Source of the DNA: CAVZXS01 sp963779325
GTDB lineage: Bacteria; Bacteroidota; Bacteroidia; Chitinophagales; Chitinophagaceae
Assembly: GCA_963779325.1 (NCBI GenBank)
Contig: CAVZXS010000022.1
Location: 124,001 to 188,000, forward strand
Direction of reading: 5' to 3'
Length of the DNA stretch: 64,000 nt
Position 1 is the first letter of the stretch, and each line of letters opens with the position of its first letter. A program made the translations under genes and the position numbers. Below are positions 36,002-46,423 of the stretch, in pieces. The notes under the pieces are model-generated. The model did no database searches, was not told the origin of the DNA, and saw only the letters and a program-made list of their open reading frames with translations.

Positions 36002-37660
36002 ATGACAGTTAAAATTTTCTTACACCGTTTTTTCATGTGTTTTAAAAGCATGACCGTATTGCTTTTAACTTTTACTTTTTACTTTTCTTTTTCCTCCTGT
36101 AGCGGCCGTCAATCTTCAGGAAATATATTTCATTATAATGAACAAACGGGTATCGCTTCGTTGGATCCGGCATTTGCCAAGAACCAATCCATAATGTGGG
36201 CCATACACCAGTTGTACAATACCTTGGTAGAAGTAGATAAGGATTTGCGCATCATACCTTCTTTGGCTAAAAGATGGGATGTGTCCCAAGACCGGCTTAC
36301 CTATACTTTTTATTTGCGCAATGATGTATACTTTCATGATGATGCGGCATTTGCCGGAGGCAAAGGAAGAAAGATGACGGCTTATGATGTAGAATACAGT
36401 TTGAAAAGGATTCCTGATGCAAAGACTGCAAGCCCCGGCGCCTGGATATTTAACCGAAAAGTAGATTCAGTTAATGCGTTTAAAGCTATTGATGATACCA
36501 CTTTTCAATTAAAATTAGCAAGACCTTACAATCCCATACTCGGTATTTTGTCTATGCAATATTGTTCCATTGTACCCAAAGAAGCGGTAGAGAAATACAG
36601 CAGCGATTTTCGCAAACACCCCGTAGGCACCGGTCCGTTTAGTTTTGTAGTGTGGGAGGAAGGACAGGCTTTGATACTGAAAAAAAATCGCAGCTATTTT
36701 GAAAAAGACAGTACAGGCAACCGGCTGCCTTATCTCGACGGAATAAAAATAAGTTTCAATACAAGTAAGGCGACTGAATTTTTATTGTTTCGGCAGGGGC
36801 AATTGGAATTTATAAATGATATAGAACCCTCCTTTAAAGATGATGTACTTACCAAAAAGGGAACATTAAAAAAAAATTGGGAAGGGAAAATCATTTTAAA
36901 TACACATCCTTATCTTAATATAGAATACTTGGGTATATTAGTTGACAGCACCAACGAAACGGTAAAAAATTCTCCCACACGATTAAAAAAAATACGGCAA
37001 GCGATTAATTACGGCTTTGACAGGGATAAACTGATACTTTACTTACGTAATTCGCTGGGTGCTGCGGCCAATTCGGGTTTTGTACCCCAAGGTTTGCCGT
37101 CATTTGATACTGCACTGGTAAAAGGATACCGCTATGATCCTGCAAAAGCAAAACAATTATTAAAGGAAGCCGGTTTTGCCGACGGTAAAGGATTGCCGCC
37201 CATAACCTTATTAACGGTAAGTATTTACAGTGATATAGCTAATTATATAGCCAAGCAGTTGGAAGAATCGGGTATACCTGTAAAAGTAGAAGTTGTTCAA
37301 AAGTCGTTATTGCTTCAGCTTACCTCCAATTCAAAGGCTTCATTCTTTCGCGGAAGCTGGATAGCGGATTATCCTGACGCTGAAAACTATTTGTCCTGTT
37401 TTTATTCAAAGAACCCCGCCCCGCCCAACTATACCCGCTATAAAAGCGCTGCTTTTGATGCTTTATTTGAAAAAGCCATACTGGAGGACAATGATTCCAA
37501 TCGATATGCTCTTTACCGGCAGGCGGATAGGGTTATTATAGAAGACGCCCCCTTTGTACCTATTTGGTATGATGAAGTTATCCATTTAGTACAACCTTAT
37601 GTATCAGGTTTTAGCCCCAATGCGCTTAATCTACTTGAATTAAGACATGCGAAAAGTTAA
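36002..37660 (+). CDS. ABC transporter substrate-binding protein, peptide (SBP_bac_5) family
   Basis: 552 residues. Hydrophobic N-terminus ending SFSSC, a probable lipoprotein site (Cys33; an internal ATG at 36050 would give a shorter signal). Family 5 features: IASLDPAFAKNQSIMWAIHQLYN near the start, LAKRWDVSQDRLTYTFYLR, VGTGPFSFVVWE and IRQAINYGFDRDKLI. These proteins capture oligopeptides or nickel-type ligands for Opp/Dpp importers. No permease or ATPase genes follow, so it works with a system encoded elsewhere or is an orphan. Its neighbour on the other strand is an exported M1 peptidase. Confidence 0.9.
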   Translation: MTVKIFLHRFFMCFKSMTVLLLTFTFYFSFSSCSGRQSSGNIFHYNEQTGIASLDPAFAKNQSIMWAIHQLYNTLVEVDKDLRIIPSLAKRWDVSQDRLTYTFYLRNDVYFHDDAAFAGGKGRKMTAYDVEYSLKRIPDAKTASPGAWIFNRKVDSVNAFKAIDDTTFQLKLARPYNPILGILSMQYCSIVPKEAVEKYSSDFRKHPVGTGPFSFVVWEEGQALILKKNRSYFEKDSTGNRLPYLDGIKISFNTSKATEFLLFRQGQLEFINDIEPSFKDDVLTKKGTLKKNWEGKIILNTHPYLNIEYLGILVDSTNETVKNSPTRLKKIRQAINYGFDRDKLILYLRNSLGAAANSGFVPQGLPSFDTALVKGYRYDPAKAKQLLKEAGFADGKGLPPITLLTVSIYSDIANYIAKQLEESGIPVKVEVVQKSLLLQLTSNSKASFFRGSWIADYPDAENYLSCFYSKNPAPPNYTRYKSAAFDALFEKAILEDNDSNRYALYRQADRVIIEDAPFVPIWYDEVIHLVQPYVSGFSPNALNLLELRHAKS

Positions 37661-37872
37661 AAATTAAATTTTCTTAAGAAATTTCCCCTTGAATTTCAAT
37701 GATTTCGGAAAACATCCGGATACAATCGTAGTTTTCCTATTGCAATGATGAATACCGCAACATACTTTTACATTAGAAATACGCTATAAGGTTCATTAAT
37801 CCGTACTAAACAGCAGTATTCCGAAAGAAGAAGACCGAAAATCGAAAATATCTCAACCCTAAGAAAACAAAC

Positions 37873-39175
37873 ATGAAAACAAACTCTACATTTTTTGCCC
37901 GTTTTTTGGCTACAGCGGTTTTTATTTTAACCTCTTTTATTGCATCATTTGGACAGCCTGCTAAAGAACCCGATTATGTATTTAACAAACATGTACTTGA
38001 ATCAGGTAAGGATCTGAACAACGGAGCCAAGTATCGTTTTATGGAAGTAAAGCCCGGTTTAGATGCAATAGTGCAAATAAAGGGCTCTACAGGCGGCATT
38101 ACATTGAATGCTATTGACGAGACTTGGACAGGTTTTGATAAAGCGTTTCAACCTTTTATTAATGTACCTCCTCTTGCGGACGGTTATGTAGAGTTTGATA
38201 TAAAATTTGTAGAAGCAGGAACTAATAAACCCGCTGTTCAGGTTGAAATACCGGTAACACCATTGGATGTTGACGGCGTTAAATTTGCAAAAGATGGCCA
38301 TACAGGTAATATATACGAGCAGGACATGATTGAATTAAAGAACGGTTATTATAATTTTGACTTAGCGAGTTATAATTTACAGATTACAAATCCTTCGGAT
38401 GTTGACCTTAGCAACTGGGTTTCAGGTAAGAATACTGCAGGATTTGCTTATGACGGTATTGATACAACGGCTAAGGATGTTATGTTTACAACAGTAAACG
38501 CCAATACTTCAAGTTTTAGAATCAGAATAGGCGCCCGTAATACTTCTGCAACGGGATCGGATGTAAGATACCGCAGCGTTTATTTTCAAAAATTCGTTTA
38601 TCCCAATGCATTTCTTTTGCCCAACAGAACTACGTTGAGTTTCAGTGGCAGTAAAAAGCAGGATAAAGTAGAACTGAAAGGCCTGTTATCCGCAAGTCAT
38701 ACATTCGAAAAAGTAGTGATTGAGAAAAGTAATTCAGGTGATAAATTTTCTCCTATTGGCGAGGTGACAATTGCAAGTACCGGTCGCGAACAATTTGACT
38801 TTTCATTTTTAGATAATGAATATGCTTCAGGAGTTACGTATTACAGGTTACGCTTAGTTAACAGTGCCAGCCGCGCTATTGAATACAGCAATGTTATCAT
38901 GTTTAACTCTAAATCAACAAATGTAAGTGCCTATAAAGTTTATCCATCCTTGTTCCAATCGTCCGTTAATGCAAACATTCGCAGTACTGAAAGACAAGCA
39001 GCTTCATTTCCTCGTAGTAGATTATTCAGGCAGGGTAGTATTCTCTAAGCAGGTGCAATTACAGGAAGGTGAAAATAATTTTACAATAGACGGTCTTGAC
39101 AGGTTGCCTGCCGGAAATTATATCAGCACCGTAAAAACAAACGATAAAATATTTTCTCAGAAAATAGTAAAGTAA
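37873..39175 (+). pseudogene. Secreted protein with T9SS sorting domain, one frame break
   Basis: About 434 residues when repaired. Signal peptide ending SFIASFGQ. A beta-rich domain with a repeat-like phrase (GYVEFDIKFVEAGTNKP) fills residues 30-240, and a stretch of FEKVVIEKSNSGDKFSPIGE type covers 270-345, common before T9SS domains. The sorting domain starts at KVYPSLFQSSVN and continues in another frame as VVDYSGRVVFSKQ, GLDRLPAGNYI and FSQKIVK. The break lies near 39006-39012 (CATTTCCTCG). The biological role is unknown; the signal implies export to the surface. A strong terminator follows at 39211. Confidence 0.75.
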
Positions 39176-39210
39176 CAGCCAAATACCATTTTTCCACCCT
39201 TAACCTTAGG

Positions 39211-39242
39211 CCCCCGGTAAGAACGACCGGGGGTTTTCTTTT
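39211..39242 (+). terminator. Intrinsic terminator of the T9SS gene
   Basis: CCCCCGGT (39211-39218) pairs perfectly with ACCGGGGG (39226-39233), followed by TTTTCTTTT. Confidence 0.9.
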
Positions 39243-39297
39243 GGGAAAAGGTTCTCCCGTTCAATATAAAAAGTCAATTAACCTATTGTTAAAATAA

Positions 39298-39328
39298 GAA
39301 GCCATCCCCGACAAAGGATGGCTTCTTT
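39298..39328 (-). terminator. Bidirectional terminator of the SusCD operon
   Basis: GAAGCCATCC (39298-39307) pairs with GGATGGCTTC (39316-39325). T-rich runs on the minus side (TTATTTT) and the plus side (TTT) suggest it serves mainly the minus-strand DUF4397 gene that ends at 39352. Confidence 0.75.
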
Positions 39329-39351
39329 AAAGATAGTAGTACAAATTATTG

Positions 39352-40152
39352 CTACCTGTTTGTAACGAACGTAGTAGCAGGCACCCTTGCGGTAACACCG
39401 GTCTTGCCGCGGCTGTACCATGTATATACACGTTGGGGAGTAGCGAAAAAAGCTTTCAACGTATCCCGGGCATTCAGTGTACCTGTAAACCGAATTATTA
39501 GTGAATCAGCAAGTGTCGGTACCGGCAATTCGGCATAGTTTGAAACTTCTTTATAACCGATATTGGTAAAAATATTTGCGTTCTGGCGGATAGAAAATAC
39601 ATCCACTCTTTCGTTTGGGTTGGCAACTAAATTTGCGTACCTGACTTGATATCTACCAAGTTGCGGGACAGTCCAGTTGTCCTCCTTAATCAGTACTCCC
39701 GGATTCTGAGTTGTATCTACAAGAAAAAAGGAATACTTCTTTCCCGCTGCTAAAGTGCTTGTGGCTCTAAAGACGGTGTCACCTGCGGCAGGAGCGAATA
39801 AGCCGGCAGTATACCTGTTCATAATAAAATGAAATGTATGACCGGAAGCAGGTAAAAGTGAATAAGAAGTATTAATCGGATAGGTCCGATCGTATATAAA
39901 TGAATTCAATGCCGCAGATGTAGTTCCGTTCAGCTTTTTGCCACTTGCAAAAATAACTACGTTTGGCCCGGCATTGGTAGCTAAAGCAGGCGTTATTGAC
40001 GGGAACGCATGTATGAATTTTACACTTGCATTTACAGTTGTGTCAGAATATTGAAACCGTATATTCTCATCCAGCAATTCGGTAGTCCTTTCGCAACTAT
40101 AAAAAATAGCGCAGGATAAAATGAATGATAACAATAATTTATTTTTTTGCAT
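39352..40152 (-). CDS. DUF4397 domain lipoprotein
   Basis: 266 residues. Lipoprotein signal ending FYSC. The body matches the DUF4397 pattern: ASVKFIHAFPSITPALATNAG, a middle GKKYSFFLVD strand and RYANLVANPNERVDVF. The domain is found in many surface-exposed bacterial proteins and has no proven activity. It is the last gene of a minus-strand operon, 11 bases after susD, so it may be an accessory outer-membrane component of that uptake complex. A hairpin terminator follows. Confidence 0.8.
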   Translation of the reverse strand: MQKNKLLLSFILSCAIFYSCERTTELLDENIRFQYSDTTVNASVKFIHAFPSITPALATNAGPNVVIFASGKKLNGTTSAALNSFIYDRTYPINTSYSLLPASGHTFHFIMNRYTAGLFAPAAGDTVFRATSTLAAGKKYSFFLVDTTQNPGVLIKEDNWTVPQLGRYQVRYANLVANPNERVDVFSIRQNANIFTNIGYKEVSNYAELPVPTLADSLIIRFTGTLNARDTLKAFFATPQRVYTWYSRGKTGVTARVPATTFVTNR

Positions 40153-40163
40153 AAAATATTTTT

Positions 40164-41717
40164 TTAAGGTAAGCTAAACCACACCGGTTTAGTATGATAA
40201 TTTGGATCCAATCCTCCGATTTTTCTCAATTCATCAACATTCCACAGATACTCCGAGTTATAACGCGGCCTCGCTCTTTGTACGGGTAATCCGCCGTTAT
40301 CCGAAAAGAATGCAGTCGGGAATATCCATCCTGTGTATACTGATGTGCTATATTGGTATTTCCGTAAGTCAACCCAGGTTTCTTCTCCGTTCCACGGCCA
40401 TAAAGCAAGATATTTTTGCAACATGATTTGACTTAAAGTTAATTCGGAGGTCAGTGTAGGAACGACTTTGGTATTAGCCATAAACGCAGCAATATCTGCA
40501 TCAGACATTGGTATATAGCCCGTATAATATTGCTTTAAATGATCAATGCTGCCTGTAATACCGTTTTTATAAGCAGCCAATGCAGTTGTTTTATCTCCGT
40601 TTTTAAATGCGGCTTCAGCTTTTATGAATTGCATTTGCGAGTAAGTAAGAATGGGGAATAGCGAATTATTTTTAAAGTAGACCCTTGCACCTGTATCTAT
40701 ACCTGCTGCAGGTGATGTTGTTGTATAAAATCCCCAATGATTGGGAGGACGTTGAGTAACCGCCAGCACCGATTCGCCTCTTCCCGTTTCTAACCCTCTG
40801 TATTGTCCGTCTTGCGCCGGTTTAAATAAATATTTCATTCTCGGGTCTGCACCGCCGGGAAAAATTGTTCCATTCATCAAACGAATAACATAATCACTTT
40901 GGCGAAGTGTCCCCAAATTTGCTCTGCGCGGGCCATAGAAATTTTCTTGTGCTGTAACCGTACTCAAAGGAAATTTTACCATCGCATCATCGGCCGGAGA
41001 GCTAAACGATTTATCAATATTTAAAATAACAGAATCGGCATTGTAGGTCCCTTTCATAATATAGCGATGATGAACCATTGCTTTTACACCATACGTGAAC
41101 TTGGTCCATTTGGAAATATTGCCGCCATATAAATTTTGATCTCCGACACTAAATGAATTGGCCGGTTGGCCTTCTGCTTTTCCAAGATAAAAAAGAGCAG
41201 AGTCGGTCAGCATTTTTACATGTTCATACACTTCTTCCTGGGTATCATATTTGAATGTGAGCTGATCGGGACGAAATGCTTCTTTTAAAATTACTTCTCC
41301 GTGATAATCGGTCAATAATAACCAACTCCAGGCAAGTATAGCATATCCGGCACCTGAATAGCCAAATTTACCCGAAGTGCGTCCGTCGCGAATAATGTTT
41401 AAAATATTTTGTCCAAAACCAAAATAATGAGACCGCCAGATATCGCCAGCATTATCAGTACCTGCAACATAGCCATGAAAATCCCATACGTTACCTGCAT
41501 CGGTTCTTGCCCAGTATTGTACATAATTATTTAGAAACCTGCCGTCAAACTGAATTCCTCTCGGCATAGTAGATATAACGGAAGGAAATACAATATCGGG
41601 GTTCGCATTAACGGGCTTATTCGGGTTTGCAAAAGCATCATCAAGATATTTTTTGCATCCTGATAAAATGATCAGAGTAAGCAAACAGATAAAAATTAAA
41701 TTTTTATTATTTTTCAT
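40164..41717 (-). CDS. SusD/RagB-like nutrient-binding outer-membrane lipoprotein
   Basis: 517 residues. Lipoprotein signal MKNNKNLIFICLLTLIILSGC (Cys21) followed by KKYLDDAFANPNKP, the opening of SusD-like group 2 proteins. TPR-type helices and a long binding region follow, ending PRYNSEYLWNVDELRKIGG. SusD proteins form a lid over the SusC channel and capture glycans or peptides. It starts 9 bases after the susC stop. The absence of a glycoside hydrolase in the operon leaves the ligand open; peptide or other non-glycan cargo is possible. Confidence 0.92.
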   Translation of the reverse strand: MKNNKNLIFICLLTLIILSGCKKYLDDAFANPNKPVNANPDIVFPSVISTMPRGIQFDGRFLNNYVQYWARTDAGNVWDFHGYVAGTDNAGDIWRSHYFGFGQNILNIIRDGRTSGKFGYSGAGYAILAWSWLLLTDYHGEVILKEAFRPDQLTFKYDTQEEVYEHVKMLTDSALFYLGKAEGQPANSFSVGDQNLYGGNISKWTKFTYGVKAMVHHRYIMKGTYNADSVILNIDKSFSSPADDAMVKFPLSTVTAQENFYGPRRANLGTLRQSDYVIRLMNGTIFPGGADPRMKYLFKPAQDGQYRGLETGRGESVLAVTQRPPNHWGFYTTTSPAAGIDTGARVYFKNNSLFPILTYSQMQFIKAEAAFKNGDKTTALAAYKNGITGSIDHLKQYYTGYIPMSDADIAAFMANTKVVPTLTSELTLSQIMLQKYLALWPWNGEETWVDLRKYQYSTSVYTGWIFPTAFFSDNGGLPVQRARPRYNSEYLWNVDELRKIGGLDPNYHTKPVWFSLP

Positions 41718-41726
41718 AACAGTATT

Positions 41727-44700
41727 TTATTTATTAGCAAATACAACTCTTACGCCGAAATTAATTCCTCGGGGTGTTGACAGTGATCCGTAATCAATTC
41801 CAAAAGATCCGGCACCGCGTGTAGCAGCAGAGTTTCCTGCCGCTGTTGGATCTACACCGCTGTAATTAGTGAAAAGGATTACATCGGTAGCTGTTGCAAA
41901 TACATCAGCCGAAGAAAACAATTTGAATTTCTTAATAAGATTGGGGCCTAATGTATAGCGTAACGTAATATCCCGCAGGCGGAGCCAGTTTACATCATGC
42001 TCTACAAAATCGACGGGATAAGCTCTGTCGGTATAGTAAGCGCTTTGAAACATGGGTACCACCTGGATGGTATTGATTGTCGGGTTAGCCGTATTTTGTA
42101 AACCGTCATTTAATACACCCGGTACTATGCGGGGCACTTCTCTGTCCAATGTTCTTTTGCTTATACCTTGTTGGTACATGAATATTTCATTTGCATTCAA
42201 AATATCGCCGCCCTTTTTTATATCCCAAAGAAAGGATAAGGTAAACCCTTTCTTAAAAGTGAAATTGTTGTAAATACCTAACGTAAAGTCAGGATTTCTG
42301 TCACCAATTTTTATAAAATCAGTCGCACTTAACGGCAACCCGTTTCCCGGATCAATAACTATTTGCCCTGCATTATTTCTTAGATAATCAAGGCCCGTAA
42401 TTTGGGTGATTGAACCATTTCTTGTTAATCCGTTTCTAAAGTTTCCGAGGAAGGTGTCAGAATTATAAAACTCGGGTATATTTCCCGGCAGCTTGGTTAC
42501 CTTATTCCGGGTTGCAGCAAAGTTGAACATCATGTTCCAGGCAAGATTCTTACTTTTTACAGGTTGTATATTCAATGAAACTTCGTAGCCTGTATTCTTT
42601 GTGTCGGCAATATTGCTTGTATTAAGCACATAACCCGTTCCATAACTTAACCTTACACCTTCTACAATCTGTCCTATATTTCTTGTGTTATAATAGGTCG
42701 CATCTATTTTAATACGGCCGCTTAAAAACCAAAGTTCTGTACCGAACTCATAAGTTTTCTGTCTTTCAGGTACAATGAGCGGGTTATTATTGGTAAAGTC
42801 ATACACAAAACCATAACCGTTACTATTGGTCACATTATTTGAGTAAGCACTTTGCGAACCGTATGGTCTTATGTCTTTTGCCGTTTCAGCATACGATGCT
42901 CTCAATTTTCCCAAGGGAAAAACTTTGGAATTTTTTGCGAATAAATCTGAAAATATAAATGCCGAACTTACTGAGGGATAGAAAAAAGAACGGGCCTGTA
43001 TCGGAAGGGTAGAAGTCCAGTCGTTGCGCCCCGTAAAATTTAAATAAATTAAATCATTATAGTTTAGATTTAATTCTCCAAATACACCCTGTAGTCTCCG
43101 TTGTGTTAATGTATCTCTGCCACTATCCCTGCTGGTCCAAAATACTCTGCCGTTTGTTACTTTATTCGTAACGGAGTCTTTTAAAGATTGCCCTCTTATA
43201 CTAAAATTGTCCTTTCTCCATTCATCATTAGCTGCTCCTATTCTTAGTGTATTTTTCAATTTGCCAAGGTTCTTTTTAAATGTACTTATAAAAACGCTGT
43301 TATAACTTACATATTTTTCTGTATAATCTTCTACCTGGCCACCAACACTAAAGGCCGAATTAGATTCAGGATGGAGAAAATAATTACCGTATTGCGAATA
43401 AAAATCTGTGCCTGCTCTCGCAACAATACTCCACCATTTTGTTATGTCATAGGCGGCAGATAAATTAAAATTGCCGCGATGTGTTTGATCATACGATTTG
43501 TTTTTATTCGCATCAAAAAATGGGTTGTTCTAACTCGGCTATCGTATTTGCTAAAAGTTTTCTTCTTTTACCGGTAGCATCAAGATAATTTCTCGCATCG
43601 TCATCATACGGCCAAAGCATCAGGTTTTGTAGAAACCCGCCTAAACCGCGAAATGCTTTATCATTTTTGCTGTAGGTGTATGCAATGCTTGCAGTTAAAT
43701 CTAATTTGGCGATAGGTTTATTATTTACAGTAAGTCTGCTGCTGACAATATTTAATCCTGTATTCGGTACAACGCCTTTTTCATCTCTGTAAGTTAATGA
43801 TCCCCTTATAGCCGTTTTACCTGATCCTCCTTCCATGCTCAAATTATGTTTTTGTGCAAAGCCGTCCTGAAAGAAGTTTTCAATATTGTTATAAAGAACA
43901 GTTCCCTGTGCATAACGCGGACCAAATAATCTTCTGAAATCAGAGGTTGTTACAGTAGCTCCGTTAAAACCATTGTCGTAAACTGTTTGTACTTCAGGGA
44001 AACGATAAACATGTGTAATACGAAAACTATTATCATAGCTTACTTTTAGTTTCCCTGATTTTGCTCTTTTAGTAGTAATAACGATGGCTCCGCTTCCGGC
44101 TTCTATTCCATACAGTGCAGTTGCTTCAGGGCCTTTTAAAACGTTTATTGATTCAATATCGTCCGGATTGATGTCGGCAGCTCTGTTTGTATAATCGTTA
44201 TTGCGGTTGGGCAGGTCTGAAGCTAAAGAACCCTGGCTGAAAGTATTATTGTTAACAGGTAAGCCATCGACAATTATTAAGGGAGAATTATTTCCCGAAA
44301 TGGAATTAACACCTCTAAGTACTATTTGAGATGAAGCGCCGGGTGCACCGCTGGTTTGATTTACCGTAGCACCTGCAATGCGGCCCTGAAGGGCATTTAA
44401 AAAATTGTCACGTTGTGTTTGAGCCACTTCATCTCCTTTTACTTCTTGCGTGGCATAGCCAAGTCCTTTCTTTTCTCTTTTTATCCCGTAAGCTGTTACT
44501 ACTACATTGTCTAAATCCTTATCGTTGGCTAATAGTTTGATATTATCAAACTTCTCATCCGTGACGGTAACTTCTTTAGTTGCATAACCAACATAAGTAA
44601 AAACAAGCAGGTGTCCTTTTTCAGCTTTTATGCTGTAATAGCCTGCATTGTTTGTTCTTGTACGCTGGTTATTGTTTTTGTTTGTAATAGTTACACCTTC

Positions 44701-44820
44701 AAGCGGTGTATTGTCCGTTTCGTCCAGTATGGTGCCGGATATGGTTTTATCCTGGGCATAACTGAAAAGCGAAAGCACGGAAAATGCCGTTAATAACAGC
44801 AGTTTTTGCAGTTTCAACAT
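41727..44820 (-). pseudogene. SusC/RagA TonB-linked outer-membrane transporter, one frame break
   Basis: About 1030 residues when repaired. Signal peptide ending LFSYAQ, a carboxypeptidase-regulatory-like domain (ISGTILDETDNTPLEGVTI ... GYATKEVTV), then the plug with VVVTAYGIKREKKGLGY, LQGRIAGATVNQTSGAPG and SPLIIVDGLPVNN, and a beta barrel ending GINFGVRVVFANK. The frame stops at 43513 after AELEQPIF, while the neighbouring frame continues NNPFFDANKNKSYDQ and runs on to the C-terminus. One base near 43528-43532 therefore seems wrong. It imports the ligand held by the SusD partner, powered by TonB. The DeoR-type regulator gene lies 51 bases upstream on the same strand. Confidence 0.88.
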
Positions 44821-44871
44821 AAGCTTTAGTTTAGTTAGTATATAAATAAATTGTTTTGTACAAAGTCATCT

Positions 44872-45621
44872 TTACAAAACAGTAATTCCAAGTTCTTTAT
44901 AGGGCTCAAACACAGGATCATCGGCCGGCAGTTCCGTTATCAAAATATCAATTCCTTTTAAACCGCATACCTGTATGGGCTGTGCGGAATTTATTTTCTC
45001 CGAAATGCTGAGGCAAACTACTTTCTTCGACGAATCAATCATTGATTTCTTTAATTGGGCTACATCCCAATCATTGTCCGTAATGCCGTTTTCCAAATCA
45101 ATGGCGTTAATGCCTAAGAAACAAATATCCGCTCTTACCTGTTTTACTTTTTCCATTGCATCGGCGCCTACCGTAATTTTCGAACCTTTCGATAATTTAT
45201 CGCCTATTACAATTACTTCTATATTCGGATGATTGATATATTCCAATATAGCCGGTATACTGCCCGATAAAAAAGTTGCTTTTAATTGCGGCGGCAATGC
45301 TCTTGCCATTTCTAAAATGGTGCTGCCGCCGCCCGTTAGTACAAACATTCCGTCTTTTATTAATGTAACGGCTTTTTGCGCAATTGTTTTTTTATGCAAT
45401 TGTGCATAGGTAGCGGCAGGAGAATAATAAACTTGATTGAAAGAAGAGGATAGGGCGCCTCCATGTACTTTTATTACACGACCCGATTCGGATAACTCCA
45501 GTAAATCCCTGCGTATGGTATCTTCCGAAACATTAATCTCATGACTAAGGCTCGATGACAATACTTTATTGCGCAGGTTTATCTGGTGAAGGATGTATGC
45601 TTGTCGTTCCCTCTTAAGCAT
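44872..45621 (-). CDS. DeoR/GlpR family transcriptional regulator
   Basis: 249 residues. N-terminal winged helix MLKRERQAYILHQINL with the recognition helix VSEDTIRRDLLEL and the family signature RVIKVHGGAL, then a DeoR C-terminal sensor domain (LTGGGSTILEMARAL, FLSGSIPAILEY, IEVIVIGDKLSKGS, FLGINAIDLENGITDND) that binds a phosphorylated sugar. It lies directly upstream of susC, susD and the DUF4397 gene on the same strand, so it probably controls that unit and itself. This hints at a carbohydrate or carbohydrate phosphate as the signal. Confidence 0.92.
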   Translation of the reverse strand: MLKRERQAYILHQINLRNKVLSSSLSHEINVSEDTIRRDLLELSESGRVIKVHGGALSSSFNQVYYSPAATYAQLHKKTIAQKAVTLIKDGMFVLTGGGSTILEMARALPPQLKATFLSGSIPAILEYINHPNIEVIVIGDKLSKGSKITVGADAMEKVKQVRADICFLGINAIDLENGITDNDWDVAQLKKSMIDSSKKVVCLSISEKINSAQPIQVCGLKGIDILITELPADDPVFEPYKELGITVL

Positions 45622-45650
45622 TTGTTTGGTTTTTGGTTGATGATCTAAAT

Positions 45651-45658
45651 CAAATGTA
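45651..45658 (-). promoter_or_regulatory. -7 element of the DeoR regulator gene
   Basis: Minus strand TACATTTG, an exact TAnnTTTG match, 29 bases before the start codon. The nearest upstream TTTG is only 13 bases away, so the -33 part is uncertain. Confidence 0.45.
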
Positions 45659-45746
45659 AAACAAATAATTGCAAAAAAACGCAGGATGTCGAAAAATAAT
45701 TGCAGAAAGTATTATGAATGACGACCTATATGTGCAAAAAACAAAA

Positions 45747-45764
45747 AAATCCCTCCCGGGATTT
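45747..45764 (-). terminator. Intrinsic terminator of the small outer-membrane protein gene
   Basis: AAATCCC-TCCC-GGGATTT; on the minus strand the stem is followed by TTTTTTTG and more T. It lies 27 bases after the stop at 45792. Confidence 0.8.
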
Positions 45765-45791
45765 AGTATATACTTTTTTAAAAGGCTGTAT

Positions 45792-46286
45792 TTATTTGCC
45801 AAAAGTAAAGCGGGCGGTGAGGCCTATGGCCGCGGGTTCAAAATTTATTTCACGTATTATATTCAGCTCGGGCTTCCAATCCAATGAGAGATTGAGCGGC
45901 AGATTCTCGAATTTATAATCGAGTCCTAATACGCCTTGTGCGCCAAAGTTTTTTCTTCCTTTTTCAGAAGTAGTGCCATTAGCAGATTTAGCTACATCGC
46001 CGAAAGCTATATAACCGCCGCCGCCGTAATACCATTTCAAACCGGGTGTAGTAAAGGGCTTATGTACTTCAAACAAAAGACCTATCGCCACCGGATCAGA
46101 AAACGAAAGTAATCCTTCGAGAGCTGTTTTCTCTGTTAAGAAATGTTTAAAAGAAATCGCATTGTTTACAACGGCTGCGTTGTTGCTGAGGCGCACACCC
46201 AATGCCGATTTGTATTGCTGCGCAATAACTGTATTGGCAATTAACAGTGATGCGGTAATTAAAAAAACGGCTGAATATTTTTTCAT
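45792..46286 (-). CDS. Small outer-membrane beta-barrel protein, function unknown
   Basis: 164 residues from ATG 46286, which gives a good signal peptide (MKKYSAVFLITASLLIANTVIAQ); the in-frame ATG at 46325 would place 13 residues before it. The mature part alternates polar and aromatic residues (ALGVRLSNNAAVV, LKWYYGGGGYIAF, FGAQGVLGLDYKF, LSLDWKPELNI) and ends AIGLTARFTFGK with a C-terminal aromatic region, as in eight-stranded barrels. Not assigned to a named family. Single gene with its own terminator. Confidence 0.7.
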   Translation of the reverse strand: MKKYSAVFLITASLLIANTVIAQQYKSALGVRLSNNAAVVNNAISFKHFLTEKTALEGLLSFSDPVAIGLLFEVHKPFTTPGLKWYYGGGGYIAFGDVAKSANGTTSEKGRKNFGAQGVLGLDYKFENLPLNLSLDWKPELNIIREINFEPAAIGLTARFTFGK

Positions 46287-46423
46287 GATGGAATGTTTAC
46301 AGGCTTGAAACGAAAATGATGCCAACGTAGTTTAAATGAAATGCTAAAGTGCAATGGTGAGTAGTGAGTATTGAATGGTCAATAAGGGATGCAGCAGTAA
46401 ATCAGGCCGGGGAATTGAATTGA

